Source of the DNA: Parcubacteria group bacterium
Lineage (GTDB): Bacteria > Patescibacteriota > Minisyncoccia > Phycocordibacterales > UBA2163
Assembly: GCA_016784285.1 (NCBI GenBank)
Contig: JADHUX010000007.1
Location: 1-13,084 of the forward strand
DNA length: 13,084 bases
Reading direction: 5' to 3'
The translations under genes and the position numbers were made by a program. Shown piece after piece: positions 1 through 7,611 of the stretch; within the stretch, counting starts at the first letter, position 1; every line of letters starts with the position of its first letter. A model generated the notes under the pieces. It saw nothing but the letters and a program-made list of their open reading frames with translations, had not been told where the DNA came from and did no database searches.

Positions 1-249
1 GAAATAGGAGCACTTAAAGAAGCTCTACCAAAAACAATAGATTTACTAGAAGAGGGTGGTAGGGTAGCAGTCATAGCATTCCATAGTATTGAAGATAGGA
101 TAGTAAAAAACTTCTTCAAAGAACAAAAAGAAGTAGGGATAGGGACAATCATTACAAAAAAGCCCATAGCACCAAGTAGGGATGAGGTAAAAGAAAACCC
201 TCGTTCAAGAAGTGCAAAATTAAGAATATTTCAAAAACATGAAAAGTAA
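1..249 (+). CDS. rsmH: RsmH (MraW) 16S rRNA m4C1402 methyltransferase, C-terminal part
   Basis: Partial gene entering from the left edge; 82 codons remain before the TAA at 247-249. The family methylates N4 of C1402 in 16S rRNA with S-adenosylmethionine and acts in the cytoplasm on the small subunit. The visible part carries two signatures of the RsmH C-terminus: the FHSIEDRIVKNFF block and the terminal PIAPSRDEVKENPRSRSAKL block followed by RIF. It is the usual first gene of the mra/dcw cell-wall cluster, and the ftsL, penicillin-binding protein and murF genes that follow fit that order. Its last 11 nt overlap the ftsL-like start, which suggests translational coupling. The start and the SAM-binding part lie outside the window. 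Confidence 0.93.
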   Translation, partial: EIGALKEALPKTIDLLEEGGRVAVIAFHSIEDRIVKNFFKEQKEVGIGTIITKKPIAPSRDEVKENPRSRSAKLRIFQKHEK

Positions 250-550
250 AGCATTACAAATTAATATTTTCGAAAAAAGAGCATTAACTGCACTTGTGGT
301 TTTGGTTTTCATACTACTAGGCTTTTATGGTTATTTTATAAGTAAATCTATAGTTAATGTGATAGTAAGAGAAGAGATAAATAATGACGTAGTAGCAGTC
401 AGCTCTGCTATAAGTGAGCTAGAATTTGAATACATAGCACATAAAAACACTATCAATAAAGAATACGCAAAAGCAGTAGGATTTAAGAATATAAGTACAA
501 AAACCTTCGTAGCTCGTAAATCATTTGCAAAGTTGAGTCTTGAGAATTAG
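239..550 (+). CDS. ftsL: FtsL-like small division protein
   Basis: A 103-aa protein with a short basic cytoplasmic N-terminus, one membrane segment at about residues 15-35 (rich in L, V, I and F), then a heptad-like helical stretch at about 38-78 and a short tail containing GFKNISTKTFV. This is the bitopic layout of FtsL, which joins FtsB/FtsQ at the septum and activates the FtsW/FtsI synthase. Sequence conservation in the family is weak, so the call rests mainly on topology, length and position between rsmH and a class B penicillin-binding protein. The ATG at 239 overlaps the rsmH stop by 11 nt and there is no clear SD, so translation is probably coupled. Confidence 0.75.
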   Translation: MKSKALQINIFEKRALTALVVLVFILLGFYGYFISKSIVNVIVREEINNDVVAVSSAISELEFEYIAHKNTINKEYAKAVGFKNISTKTFVARKSFAKLSLEN

Positions 551-564
551 TAATAGTTTAAATA

Positions 565-579
565 TGTTATTATAGGTTA
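565..579 (+). promoter_or_regulatory. Extended -10 promoter, leaderless type, for the penicillin-binding protein gene
   Basis: TG at 565-566, one T, then TATTAT at 568-573. The ATG of the next gene begins exactly 6 nt after the hexamer, so transcription would start at or next to the ATG. No convincing -35 box is seen at 16-18 nt. The same geometry recurs at 7889 and 8698. Confidence 0.55.
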
Positions 580-2286
580 ATGAAATCAGGGCTTTTAATA
601 AGGATTCGCATAATATCAGGAATTGTGTTTTTGGTCGCCATCATTCTCTTAGGGCGGCTTTATTTTGTACAGATAATGCACGGTGAGGACTTTAGTAATG
701 ACGCAGACAGGCAATACACTAATGCAGGACAAGACTTATATAATAGGGGTTCTATCTTCCTTAATGATAAAGACAAGAGATTAGTCTCTGGTGCTACATT
801 ACGTTCTGGGTTTACCATTGCTATAAATCCCAAAAACATAGTAGACGAAGAAGATGTATATAAAAAACTATCAGCTCTTATAGAAATAGATCAAGATACG
901 TTCTTCTTACGTGCTGGAAAGAAGGCTGATCCTTATGAAGAAATAGCAAAAAGAGTTGATCCAGACATTGCACATGCTATAGAAGATTTAGATTTGGATG
1001 GTGTAAGTATCTATAAAGATAGGTGGCGTTTCTACCCTGGAGAGTCTCTAGCTGCACAAACTCTGGGCTTCGTTGGCTTCATTGGTGATGAATTCTCCGG
1101 AAGGTATGGACTAGAGAGATATTACAACGACGTATTAGAGCGCAGCAGTGATGGGATGTATGTAAACTTTTTTGCAGAGATTTTTGCAAATATAAATAGT
1201 GCTGTATTTAAAAAGGGTAATCGTTCTGGAGATGTAGTGGTCTCTATAGAGCCATCAGTACAGCTCTTCCTTGAAAATAAACTTGCAGAAGTAAATGATA
1301 AATGGGACTCAAAACAAACAGCGGGGGTTATAGTAAACCCACAAAACGGAGAGATATACGCTATGGGTGTATACCCAAGCTTTAATATAAATAAATTTCA
1401 TAAAGAAGAAAATTCTTCTGTATTTGTAAATCCTATTGTTGAAAGTGTTTATGAGATGGGTTCTATCATAAAGCCACTTACTATGGTAGCAGGGATAGAC
1501 GCTGGAGCAGTGACAGCTACCACTACTTACAACGACAGAGGTAGTATAGAGCTTAGTGATTATACGATTTCAAACTTTGACGGCAAAGCGCGTGGAGTTG
1601 TGCCAATGCAAGAAGTACTTAGCCAGTCTTTAAATACTGGTGTAGCGTTTGTAGTTGAGAAAACTGGCAACAAACGGTTTGCTGACTATATGCTTAGCTT
1701 CGGTATTGGAGACGAGACTGGTGTAGACTTGCCTAATGAAAGTGCAGGGCTTGTAGAAAACTTAAAGTCTCCTAGAGATCTGGAGTATGCTACGGCTTCG
1801 TTTGGGCAAGGTATAGCTATGACACCTATAGCTACTGTAAGAGCTTTGTCTGTCCTTGCAAACGGTGGTAAGCTGATAACTCCACATTTAGCAAAGAAGA
1901 TTAAATATACTTCTGGACTTTCAAAGACTATGACTTTTGTAGATGAAACAGTGTTAAAGCAAGAGAGTGTAGAAGACGTAACCCGGATGCTTGTAGAAGT
2001 GGTGGACGAGGCGCTTCTTGGTGGTAAAGTAAAGTTTGATAATTATTCAGTTGCTGCTAAGACTGGTACTGCACAGATCGCAGATAGAGAAAATGGAGGG
2101 TATTATGAAGATAAGTTTTTACATTCGTTCTTTGGATACTTCCCAGCTTATGATGCAAAGTATTTAATATTTCTTTATACTATTGAGCCTCAAGAAGTAA
2201 GGTATGCTTCACAGACTCTTACTTATCCATTTGCAGATACAGTACAGTTTTTGATAAATTATTACGAAGTGCCACCAGATAGATAA
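580..2286 (+). CDS. ftsI: Class B penicillin-binding protein (FtsI/PBP2-type DD-transpeptidase)
   Basis: A 568-aa peptidoglycan transpeptidase that cross-links stem peptides outside the membrane. It has a membrane anchor at about residues 8-30, a class B dimerisation (pedestal) domain at about 40-210, and a transpeptidase domain at about 245-560. All three active-site motifs are present: SIIK with nucleophile Ser295 and Lys298 (preceded by YEMG, close to the usual YEPG), SLN at 350-352, and KTGT at 494-497. There are no C-terminal PASTA repeats. The position after ftsL and before murF favours the septal enzyme FtsI over the elongation enzyme PBP2, but the two are hard to separate by motif alone. 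The start at 580 is supported by the extended -10 element 6 nt upstream; there is no SD site. The stop is 1 nt before the next ATG. Confidence 0.92.
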   Translation: MKSGLLIRIRIISGIVFLVAIILLGRLYFVQIMHGEDFSNDADRQYTNAGQDLYNRGSIFLNDKDKRLVSGATLRSGFTIAINPKNIVDEEDVYKKLSALIEIDQDTFFLRAGKKADPYEEIAKRVDPDIAHAIEDLDLDGVSIYKDRWRFYPGESLAAQTLGFVGFIGDEFSGRYGLERYYNDVLERSSDGMYVNFFAEIFANINSAVFKKGNRSGDVVVSIEPSVQLFLENKLAEVNDKWDSKQTAGVIVNPQNGEIYAMGVYPSFNINKFHKEENSSVFVNPIVESVYEMGSIIKPLTMVAGIDAGAVTATTTYNDRGSIELSDYTISNFDGKARGVVPMQEVLSQSLNTGVAFVVEKTGNKRFADYMLSFGIGDETGVDLPNESAGLVENLKSPRDLEYATASFGQGIAMTPIATVRALSVLANGGKLITPHLAKKIKYTSGLSKTMTFVDETVLKQESVEDVTRMLVEVVDEALLGGKVKFDNYSVAAKTGTAQIADRENGGYYEDKFLHSFFGYFPAYDAKYLIFLYTIEPQEVRYASQTLTYPFADTVQFLINYYEVPPDR

Positions 2287-2287
2287 A

Positions 2288-3580
2288 ATGAAAAATATTT
2301 TTAAAAAAATAATAGTTTATATACTCACACTAGAAGCAAAGCTAGTGCTTAAAAAGTATAAACCTAAGGTTGTTGCTATTACTGGTAACATCGGCAAGAC
2401 ATCTTCTAAAGATGCTATTTATACTGTGCTTAGCTCCAGCTTTTTTGTACGTAAAAGTGAGAAAAGTTTTAATAGTGAGATAGGGATACCTCTTACTATA
2501 CTTGGGCTACCTAATGGCTGGAACGATGTGTCTTTATGGATAAAAAATATAATAGACGGCTTCAAACTTATAATACTTAAAAACCATTATCCTAAATGGC
2601 TTGTACTTGAAGTTGGTGCAGATAGACCGGGGGACATAGAAAAAGTGTCAAAGTGGCTTAAGCCAAACATAGTAGTGATGACGCACATACCTGATGTACC
2701 TGTGCATGTGGAGTTTTTTAAGAGCTCAGAAGAGGTGGTTAAAGAAAAAAGCTATTTGGTAAAAGCGCTTTCGGATGACGGTGTGTTTGTAGTAAATGGT
2801 GATGACAAAAATACTACTAGTATGAAAGATTTAGTAGGAAGTAAAGAAGTGTTTACATATGGATTTAAAGAAGGGGAAAGTATAGTAGCTTCAAATCAAA
2901 ATATAGTTTATGAGAATAATAAACCAGCCGGTATAACCTTTAGAGTAGATTATGGAGGAAGTTCTATACCAGTAGAGCTTAGTGGTGTGGTAGGTAAACA
3001 GCATATATACCCTATGCTTTCGGCACTTGCTGTGGGTGTCTCGCAGGATCTTAATATAGTTTCTATGAAAGAGTCACTTACAAGTCATGAAAGCGCGCAA
3101 GGAAGGATGCGACTGATAGAAGGTATTAATAATTCTACAATAATAGACGATAGTTATAATGCATCTCCTACTGCTATGGTAGAAGCACTTAAAACTCTAA
3201 AAGAGGTAAATACTACAGGTAAGAAGATAGCAGTACTTGGAGATATGATGGAGCTCGGAGAGCATTCTCATGAAGAGCACATAAAGGTAGGTAAGCTTGT
3301 AGCGGTAACTGCAGACATACTCATAACTATAGGTATGCGTGCTAAGTACATAGCCGAAGGTGCAAACAGTGAGAAGATGAAAAAGAAAGATATATTTGAG
3401 TTTGGTGATTCTGTAAGTGCAGGGGAGAAGCTTCAGAAGATTATAGAAGAGGGAGATATAGTACTAGTAAAAGGTTCACAGTCCATAAGAGCAGAGAGGG
3501 TAGTCGAGAAAGTTATGGCGGAGCCAGATAGAAAATACAAACTTCTGGTGCGTCAGGAAGAAGAGTGGCGTAAAAGGTAA
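2288..3580 (+). CDS. murF: MurF-type UDP-MurNAc-tripeptide--D-Ala-D-Ala ligase
   Basis: A 430-aa cytoplasmic Mur ligase. MurF adds D-Ala-D-Ala to UDP-MurNAc-tripeptide using ATP and so completes the peptidoglycan precursor. The ATP-binding P-loop is GNIGKTSSK (residues 33-41). An EVGAD block lies at 108-112, the ligase motif DDSYNASP at 287-294 and GDMMELG at about 318-324; the last two are typical of MurF and help separate it from MurC, MurD and MurE. Length is close to the usual 450 residues. The N-terminal substrate-binding domain is short, with the P-loop only about 33 residues from the start, so substrate choice could differ from textbook MurF. It starts 1 nt after the penicillin-binding protein stop and has no SD, so it is probably co-transcribed and coupled. 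Confidence 0.88.
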   Translation: MKNIFKKIIVYILTLEAKLVLKKYKPKVVAITGNIGKTSSKDAIYTVLSSSFFVRKSEKSFNSEIGIPLTILGLPNGWNDVSLWIKNIIDGFKLIILKNHYPKWLVLEVGADRPGDIEKVSKWLKPNIVVMTHIPDVPVHVEFFKSSEEVVKEKSYLVKALSDDGVFVVNGDDKNTTSMKDLVGSKEVFTYGFKEGESIVASNQNIVYENNKPAGITFRVDYGGSSIPVELSGVVGKQHIYPMLSALAVGVSQDLNIVSMKESLTSHESAQGRMRLIEGINNSTIIDDSYNASPTAMVEALKTLKEVNTTGKKIAVLGDMMELGEHSHEEHIKVGKLVAVTADILITIGMRAKYIAEGANSEKMKKKDIFEFGDSVSAGEKLQKIIEEGDIVLVKGSQSIRAERVVEKVMAEPDRKYKLLVRQEEEWRKR

Positions 3581-3605
3581 AAGATTGATATATTTTACTT
3601 TGTAA

Positions 3606-3677
3606 GGCCCTATCGTCTAACGGTTAGGACATCAGCTTCTCAAGCTGGTAATCCGGGTTCGATTCCCGGTAGGGTCA
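3606..3677 (+). tRNA. tRNA-Glu (anticodon CUC)
   Basis: A complete cloverleaf can be drawn. The acceptor stem pairs 3606-3612 with 3670-3676 (one G-U). The anticodon stem TCAGC/GCTGG encloses loop TTCTCAA, with anticodon CTC at 3639-3641. The T-stem CCGGG/CCCGG (3653-3657/3665-3669) encloses TTCGATT. The discriminator base is A at 3677. CCA is not encoded (CAA follows). A TATATT at 3589-3594 could be its -10 box, but no good -35 box is visible. The last 5 nt are also the start of the terminator inverted repeat. Confidence 0.95.
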
Positions 3678-3737
3678 CAAAAATTAAAAACCCCTTGAAA
3701 TCTAGAAGATTTCAAGGGGTTTTTAATTTTTGTGACC
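3673..3737 (+). terminator. Perfect 31-bp inverted repeat, intrinsic terminator after tRNA-Glu
   Basis: Left arm 3673-3703, loop AGA (3704-3706), right arm 3707-3737, all 31 positions complementary. The core is CCCCTTGAAATCT/AGATTTCAAGGGG, flanked by an A-rich left side and a T-rich right side, so it can terminate transcription from either direction. The outer six base pairs (GGTCAC/GTGACC) include the last 5 nt of the tRNA, so the long hairpin and the tRNA acceptor stem are mutually exclusive. Confidence 0.85.
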
Positions 3738-4007
3738 TTTTAATAGCCTTTGGTCGAACTCTGTTCGAACATGAGACCGATTAATTACGCGCCGCGCGCG
3801 TGGTGTCTTCAATCTCTCTCTTACGCCCCGAGCTCGTGGTAATGTTATCGCCCCAACGGCTCCGCTATCACTCCGCCGTAACCAAAACAAAAAAATTTCT
3901 TTACTTATTTCGTCGTTTTCTGCCCCCGTTTTTGTTTTTTAAAAAGGAAAAGATTTTTTTGTTTTGCAAATTTAGACAGACTTGAGATAAATATATTGTT
4001 CTTTCTG

Positions 4008-4027
4008 CAATGTTCTATGAACATAGA
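4008..4027. promoter_or_regulatory. Palindrome ATGTTCTATGAACAT, possible operator
   Basis: ATGTTC and GAACAT are perfect inverted copies around TAT, in the upstream region of the XRE-type regulator. A dyad of this size would suit an HTH dimer. No link to a specific regulator is shown by the sequence. Confidence 0.35.
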
Positions 4028-4066
4028 GAGAATGATGTATTTCTCAAGACCGTTTGGCGATTTTTC

Positions 4067-4096
4067 GTGAATACCTCAACGGCTTGAGGTATTCAC
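4067..4096. repeat. 13-bp perfect inverted repeat upstream of the XRE gene
   Basis: GTGAATACCTCAA (4067-4079), loop CGGC, TTGAGGTATTCAC (4084-4096). Neither side is followed by a U-tract in the right sense, so it is a poor terminator. It lies 80 nt before the XRE start and could be an operator or an RNA hairpin in the leader. Confidence 0.6.
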
Positions 4097-4176
4097 TATT
4101 TATAGAAATATCTCTCTATATAGAATAATTCTACAATAGTTGTTAAACTATATCTATAACATTATGTGTATAACTT

Positions 4177-4383
4177 ATGGCTGATATCTCCGTTAAATTT
4201 GGAAAAACTGTAAAAAAGATTCGTCTTGAAAAAGAAATGTCGCAAGGAGACCTTGCTAAGATTTTAGGTGTGCATCCAACTTACATTAGTGGTATTGAGC
4301 GAGGTGTTCGTAATATGGCATTAAAAAATATTGAAAAACTTGCAAAAGCGTTAGGTGTTGATATAGGTAGTTTAATTAAATAA
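4177..4383 (+). CDS. XRE-family (Cro/CI type) small transcriptional regulator
   Basis: A 68-aa protein that is essentially a single HTH_3 domain. The helix-turn-helix is at about residues 22-41 (SQGDLAKILGVHPTYISGIE), followed by GVRNMALKNIEKLAKALGV, the usual third part of the fold. There is no sensor or dimerisation domain. Such proteins bind palindromic operators as dimers, and two palindromes lie upstream at 4008 and 4067. It ends 1 nt before the ATG of the large PEP-synthase-like gene, so the two are almost certainly one transcription unit and it may autoregulate that unit. No SD site is visible. The role is inferred from the fold and position. Confidence 0.88.
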   Translation: MADISVKFGKTVKKIRLEKEMSQGDLAKILGVHPTYISGIERGVRNMALKNIEKLAKALGVDIGSLIK

Positions 4384-4384
4384 T

Positions 4385-7300
4385 ATGTTTACAAGACATT
4401 TCAAAAGTTTAACTAAAAATAATGTAAATGTTGCAGGTGGCAAAGGCGCCTCACTTGGCGAAATGACACAAGAGAATATTTCAGTGCCAGAAGGATTTGT
4501 CATACTAACAGATACTTTTGAAAAGTTTCTTGATGAAACAGATCTAAGACAAGAAATACGAAGTGAATTAAATGATGCGGAAAATAACAAAATCCATACA
4601 GTAGAGAAAGCATCAAAAAATATACAGAATTTAATACTAAGCAAAGAAATCTCAAAGAACATAAAAGAAGAAATACAAAAAGAATTCAAAAATTTAAATA
4701 TTAAGTATGTAGCAGTTCGCTCCTCTGCGACAGCAGAAGATTCAAAATCAGCAGCGTGGGCAGGACAATTAGACACTTTCTTAAATACAACAGAAGATAA
4801 ACTATTAGAAAATGTAAAAAGATGCTGGGCGTCATTGTTTACGCCAAGGGCAATATTCTATCGCTTTGAGCAAGGACTTAAAGATTCTCATGTGTCAGTA
4901 GCGGTAGTAATACAAAAGATGATAGATTCAGAAAAGTCAGGAATTGCCTTTTCGGTACATCCTGTAACTGAAGATTCAAATCAACTTATTATAGAAGCTG
5001 GTTTTGGACTGGGAGAAGCTGTTGTTTCGGGGTCTATTACACCAGACGCTTATACAGTTTCAAAGAAAGATAATCAGATTATAGATATAAATGTAAACGA
5101 ACAAACAAAAGCTCTATACAGAAATAAAGACGGCGGAAACACATGGCAAGAACTAAAAGAAAAAGGTAAAGAACAAGTGCTTACAGAAGAACAAATAATT
5201 GAACTCTCAAATCTAATTAAACAAATAGAAAATCATTACAGTAGTCCACAAGACATAGAATGGGCATATGAGAATAGTAAATTTTATATTACCCAAAGCA
5301 GACCGATTACCACCTTAGGTACACAGGTTGATCAAATAAACGCAGAAGAATTGAATTATAACCAAATAGATTGGGCGCATTATCTTGATAGACCAACAGA
5401 ATTTTTCCTCACCAATATTTTAGTTAAGGAGTTTAAAGGCGCTAAATTAAAGCAGGTGTTTGGTTTTGGTCACGATTATTGGTTATTTCTATATAATGGT
5501 GGAGAAACTATGGATCTATACAGAAGAGTAGATGAACTTCAGGAGTCTGACAGATTTACTAAAGAATTTATCAAGGAGAAGTCTAAGGTAAAAAAATTAT
5601 TTGCAGAAGCAAAAAATGTAATTGCAAACACTGAGACAATGATTGATTCCTACAAAAAACGTAAGGATGTTATTAAAACTCTACCAGATTTTAAGAAAGA
5701 ATACCAAAGAGCAATACAACAAATTATAGATTATTTTGTTTATATAATTGAAATTCCTTATATTATAGGAAGTGTTTTTGAAATTGATGATGTGGCGAAA
5801 GAAGCAAAATATCAGTGGATATTAAAAGAATGTGAAAAGCTTCGTTCATTGTCTTACCATGATTTTCATCAGTATGTACTATCTTACTTACTTGATTCAT
5901 TGGTCACCATACTTGATGTTTCTAGAAAAGACATCGCATTTACTACAAGTGATGAAATTTTCAGTTTTTTAGATAGTAAGTTAACCAAACAAGAGTTATT
6001 GAATACTACCCAACAACGAAAAAACAATTTTGTCGGTTTCTCTTCTTTTGGAAAAGAAAAGTTCTTCCACGATGAATCATTTTTAAAATCTTTTTACCCA
6101 GAGGTTGATGAAAGTATTAGGAAAATTAAAGGCAACATTGCTCAAAAAGGACTAGTAACAGGTAGGGTTAAAGTTGTTATTTCCAAAAACGATTTTACTA
6201 AATTTGAAGACGGAGATATTTTGGTAACGATTCAATCAAACCCTTCATTTATGCCTGTTATAGTTAAGTGCTCTGCTATTATTGCAGACGAAGGAGGTAT
6301 TATGAGTCATGCAGCAATTGTATCTAGAGAACTTGATAAGCCTTGTATTATAGGAACAAAAGTGGCGACAAAAATCTTGAAAGACGGCGATATGGTGGAG
6401 GTAGATGCAGATAATGGGGTAGTTAGAATTCTAGAAAAAGAGAAAATAAATAAAAACATTAAAAAGATACAACAAGCATTAACAAAAAATGGTCCTCTAA
6501 GTAAAACCATTACATATCCATTCACTCCAGTAATATGGTTTGAAGCTATGATGCCTGCTTATATAAGTAATCCACTATTTTCATTGTTGGACTCTGAACC
6601 AAAACCACTAACAGTTGCACTAATTGATGACGAGTTTGAAGCGTGGTCAAACCTAAATCTAATACCAGTAGTTAAAGATATAAATATAATAAAAGAAATT
6701 GATAAGAAGACGCTCGAGATGTCGTCACGAATAAAAAAGTCATTTGAAGAAATATTACAAATAAGTGATAAAGATTTAAAAAGTCCACAGATATTTATTG
6801 AAACTCTCCAAAAGGCAAATGATTATACTACAGAAATATACTATCACTTTGCATTTTATATTGATGAATCTTTTGAAACCAATGACGAAAAACTTATCCA
6901 TAAACTACAAGAAACCAGAATGATTCTTGATGGATTGATATTGAACTATCATTATAAAGTATATGGTAGATTTATTGATGTATTAATTAATGAGTATAAT
7001 TTTCCGCGCGAAATTGTTGAGCGTATGACTACAGCTGAGATTATACAAATCGTCCAGAATCCACAAACTATACCTGATTTTGAAGAAATAATATCTAGAC
7101 CAATCGCTTTTATACATTTACGAGATAAGCTTGAAACAATCACAGGTGATGATATTTTTGTGATTAAAGAATATTTGAGAAAACAAAACCCGCACGACGA
7201 AATAGTTCATGATGCAAACAATAACGGTGTTTTGAAAGGTGCGACGGGAAATAAAGGTATTACGAAAGGTTTGGTTCAAATAATTACAGCGAAGGAATAC

Positions 7301-7570
7301 CACGATAAAGAAAAACTTGAAGCGTTGTCAAAAAAGAAAGGGTTTGTTTTAGTTATCCCAATGACAAGCCCAGAACTTGTTCCGTATTTTAAAAATGCTA
7401 ATGCTTTTGTAACTGATGAAGGCGGTATTACATGTCATGCTGCAATTATTGCGCGCGAATTAGGGATTCCATGTGTTGTTGGTACAAAAGTCGCAACAGA
7501 AGTTTTCAAAGACGGCGATATAGTGAAAGTAGATGCGAATAATGGTGTTATAAGGATTATAAAGGAGTAA
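4385..7570 (+). CDS. PEP-synthase/rifampicin-phosphotransferase-like protein with two phosphohistidine swivel domains
   Basis: A 1061-aa multidomain phosphotransferase. Residues 1 to about 310 form a PPDK_N-type ATP-binding domain: GGKGASLGEM at 18-27, VRSSATAEDS with Arg112, the AWAGQLDTFLN block, and QSRPITTL at about 304-311. A helical region of unknown specificity follows (about 320-580). Swivel domain 1 (about 583-684) has GGIMSHAAIVSREL with His642. A second helical region (about 690-945) and swivel domain 2 (about 948-1061) follow, the latter with GGITCHAAIIAREL and His1018. In this family ATP is cleaved, a swivel histidine is phosphorylated, and the phosphate is passed to a substrate. 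The C-terminal PEP/pyruvate barrel of true PEP synthase is absent, so it is unlikely to be PpsA. The layout is nearer rifampicin phosphotransferase, but with an extra middle and swivel unit. The substrate is unknown. It sits 1 nt after the XRE gene and has no obvious SD. Confidence 0.85.
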   Translation: MFTRHFKSLTKNNVNVAGGKGASLGEMTQENISVPEGFVILTDTFEKFLDETDLRQEIRSELNDAENNKIHTVEKASKNIQNLILSKEISKNIKEEIQKEFKNLNIKYVAVRSSATAEDSKSAAWAGQLDTFLNTTEDKLLENVKRCWASLFTPRAIFYRFEQGLKDSHVSVAVVIQKMIDSEKSGIAFSVHPVTEDSNQLIIEAGFGLGEAVVSGSITPDAYTVSKKDNQIIDINVNEQTKALYRNKDGGNTWQELKEKGKEQVLTEEQIIELSNLIKQIENHYSSPQDIEWAYENSKFYITQSRPITTLGTQVDQINAEELNYNQIDWAHYLDRPTEFFLTNILVKEFKGAKLKQVFGFGHDYWLFLYNGGETMDLYRRVDELQESDRFTKEFIKEKSKVKKLFAEAKNVIANTETMIDSYKKRKDVIKTLPDFKKEYQRAIQQIIDYFVYIIEIPYIIGSVFEIDDVAKEAKYQWILKECEKLRSLSYHDFHQYVLSYLLDSLVTILDVSRKDIAFTTSDEIFSFLDSKLTKQELLNTTQQRKNNFVGFSSFGKEKFFHDESFLKSFYPEVDESIRKIKGNIAQKGLVTGRVKVVISKNDFTKFEDGDILVTIQSNPSFMPVIVKCSAIIADEGGIMSHAAIVSRELDKPCIIGTKVATKILKDGDMVEVDADNGVVRILEKEKINKNIKKIQQALTKNGPLSKTITYPFTPVIWFEAMMPAYISNPLFSLLDSEPKPLTVALIDDEFEAWSNLNLIPVVKDINIIKEIDKKTLEMSSRIKKSFEEILQISDKDLKSPQIFIETLQKANDYTTEIYYHFAFYIDESFETNDEKLIHKLQETRMILDGLILNYHYKVYGRFIDVLINEYNFPREIVERMTTAEIIQIVQNPQTIPDFEEIISRPIAFIHLRDKLETITGDDIFVIKEYLRKQNPHDEIVHDANNNGVLKGATGNKGITKGLVQIITAKEYHDKEKLEALSKKKGFVLVIPMTSPELVPYFKNANAFVTDEGGITCHAAIIARELGIPCVVGTKVATEVFKDGDIVKVDANNGVIRIIKE

Positions 7571-7611
7571 AAAATTGAGAAAGTGATTGAGGAGATTTAA
7601 ATTGTAAAATT

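Larger units (their letters stand above)
3738..4176. other. Gene-poor interval with GC-rich island and palindromes
   Basis: There is no convincing protein gene on either strand in 439 nt. Positions about 3785-3885 are clearly GC-richer than the surroundings (CGCGCCGCGCGCG near 3788). The minus strand from 3938 down to 3723 is open for 71 codons but has no ATG or GTG in frame. A small hairpin TCGAAC-TCT-GTTCGA lies at 3754-3768. The stretch 3885-3980 is homopolymer-rich (A and T runs). From 3985 onward it is an AT-rich upstream region for the XRE gene, with two further palindromes listed separately. Confidence 0.6.

Noticed and set aside
3606..3677. tRNA-Glu as integration site for the accessory block
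   Set aside because: No second copy of the tRNA 3' end (T-arm onward) is found elsewhere in the window and there is no integrase gene, so an att pair is not supported here.
3800..3985. Open frame of 61 codons on the + strand
   Set aside because: It begins in the GC-rich island and ends in Phe/Lys homopolymer translation (FLFFKKEKIFLF); there is no SD, promoter or recognisable domain, and the composition is that of the underlying A/T runs.
4067..4096. Hairpin upstream of the XRE gene as an intrinsic terminator
   Set aside because: No U-tract follows the stem on either strand (TATTTATAG on +, GAAAAA on minus).
4372..4776. 134-codon open frame on the minus strand
   Set aside because: It lies wholly opposite the start of the PEP-synthase-like gene, whose ATP-binding motifs fix the real frame; the Ser/Phe-rich translation is typical of a shadow.
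6307..6525. Minus-strand open frames within the large phosphotransferase gene (also 6952-7143 and 7118-7303)
   Set aside because: All are antisense to an intact, motif-bearing gene and have no start signals.
4385..7570. Assignment as phosphoenolpyruvate synthase (ppsA)
   Set aside because: The PEP-utiliser C-terminal barrel is missing and a second swivel domain takes its place.
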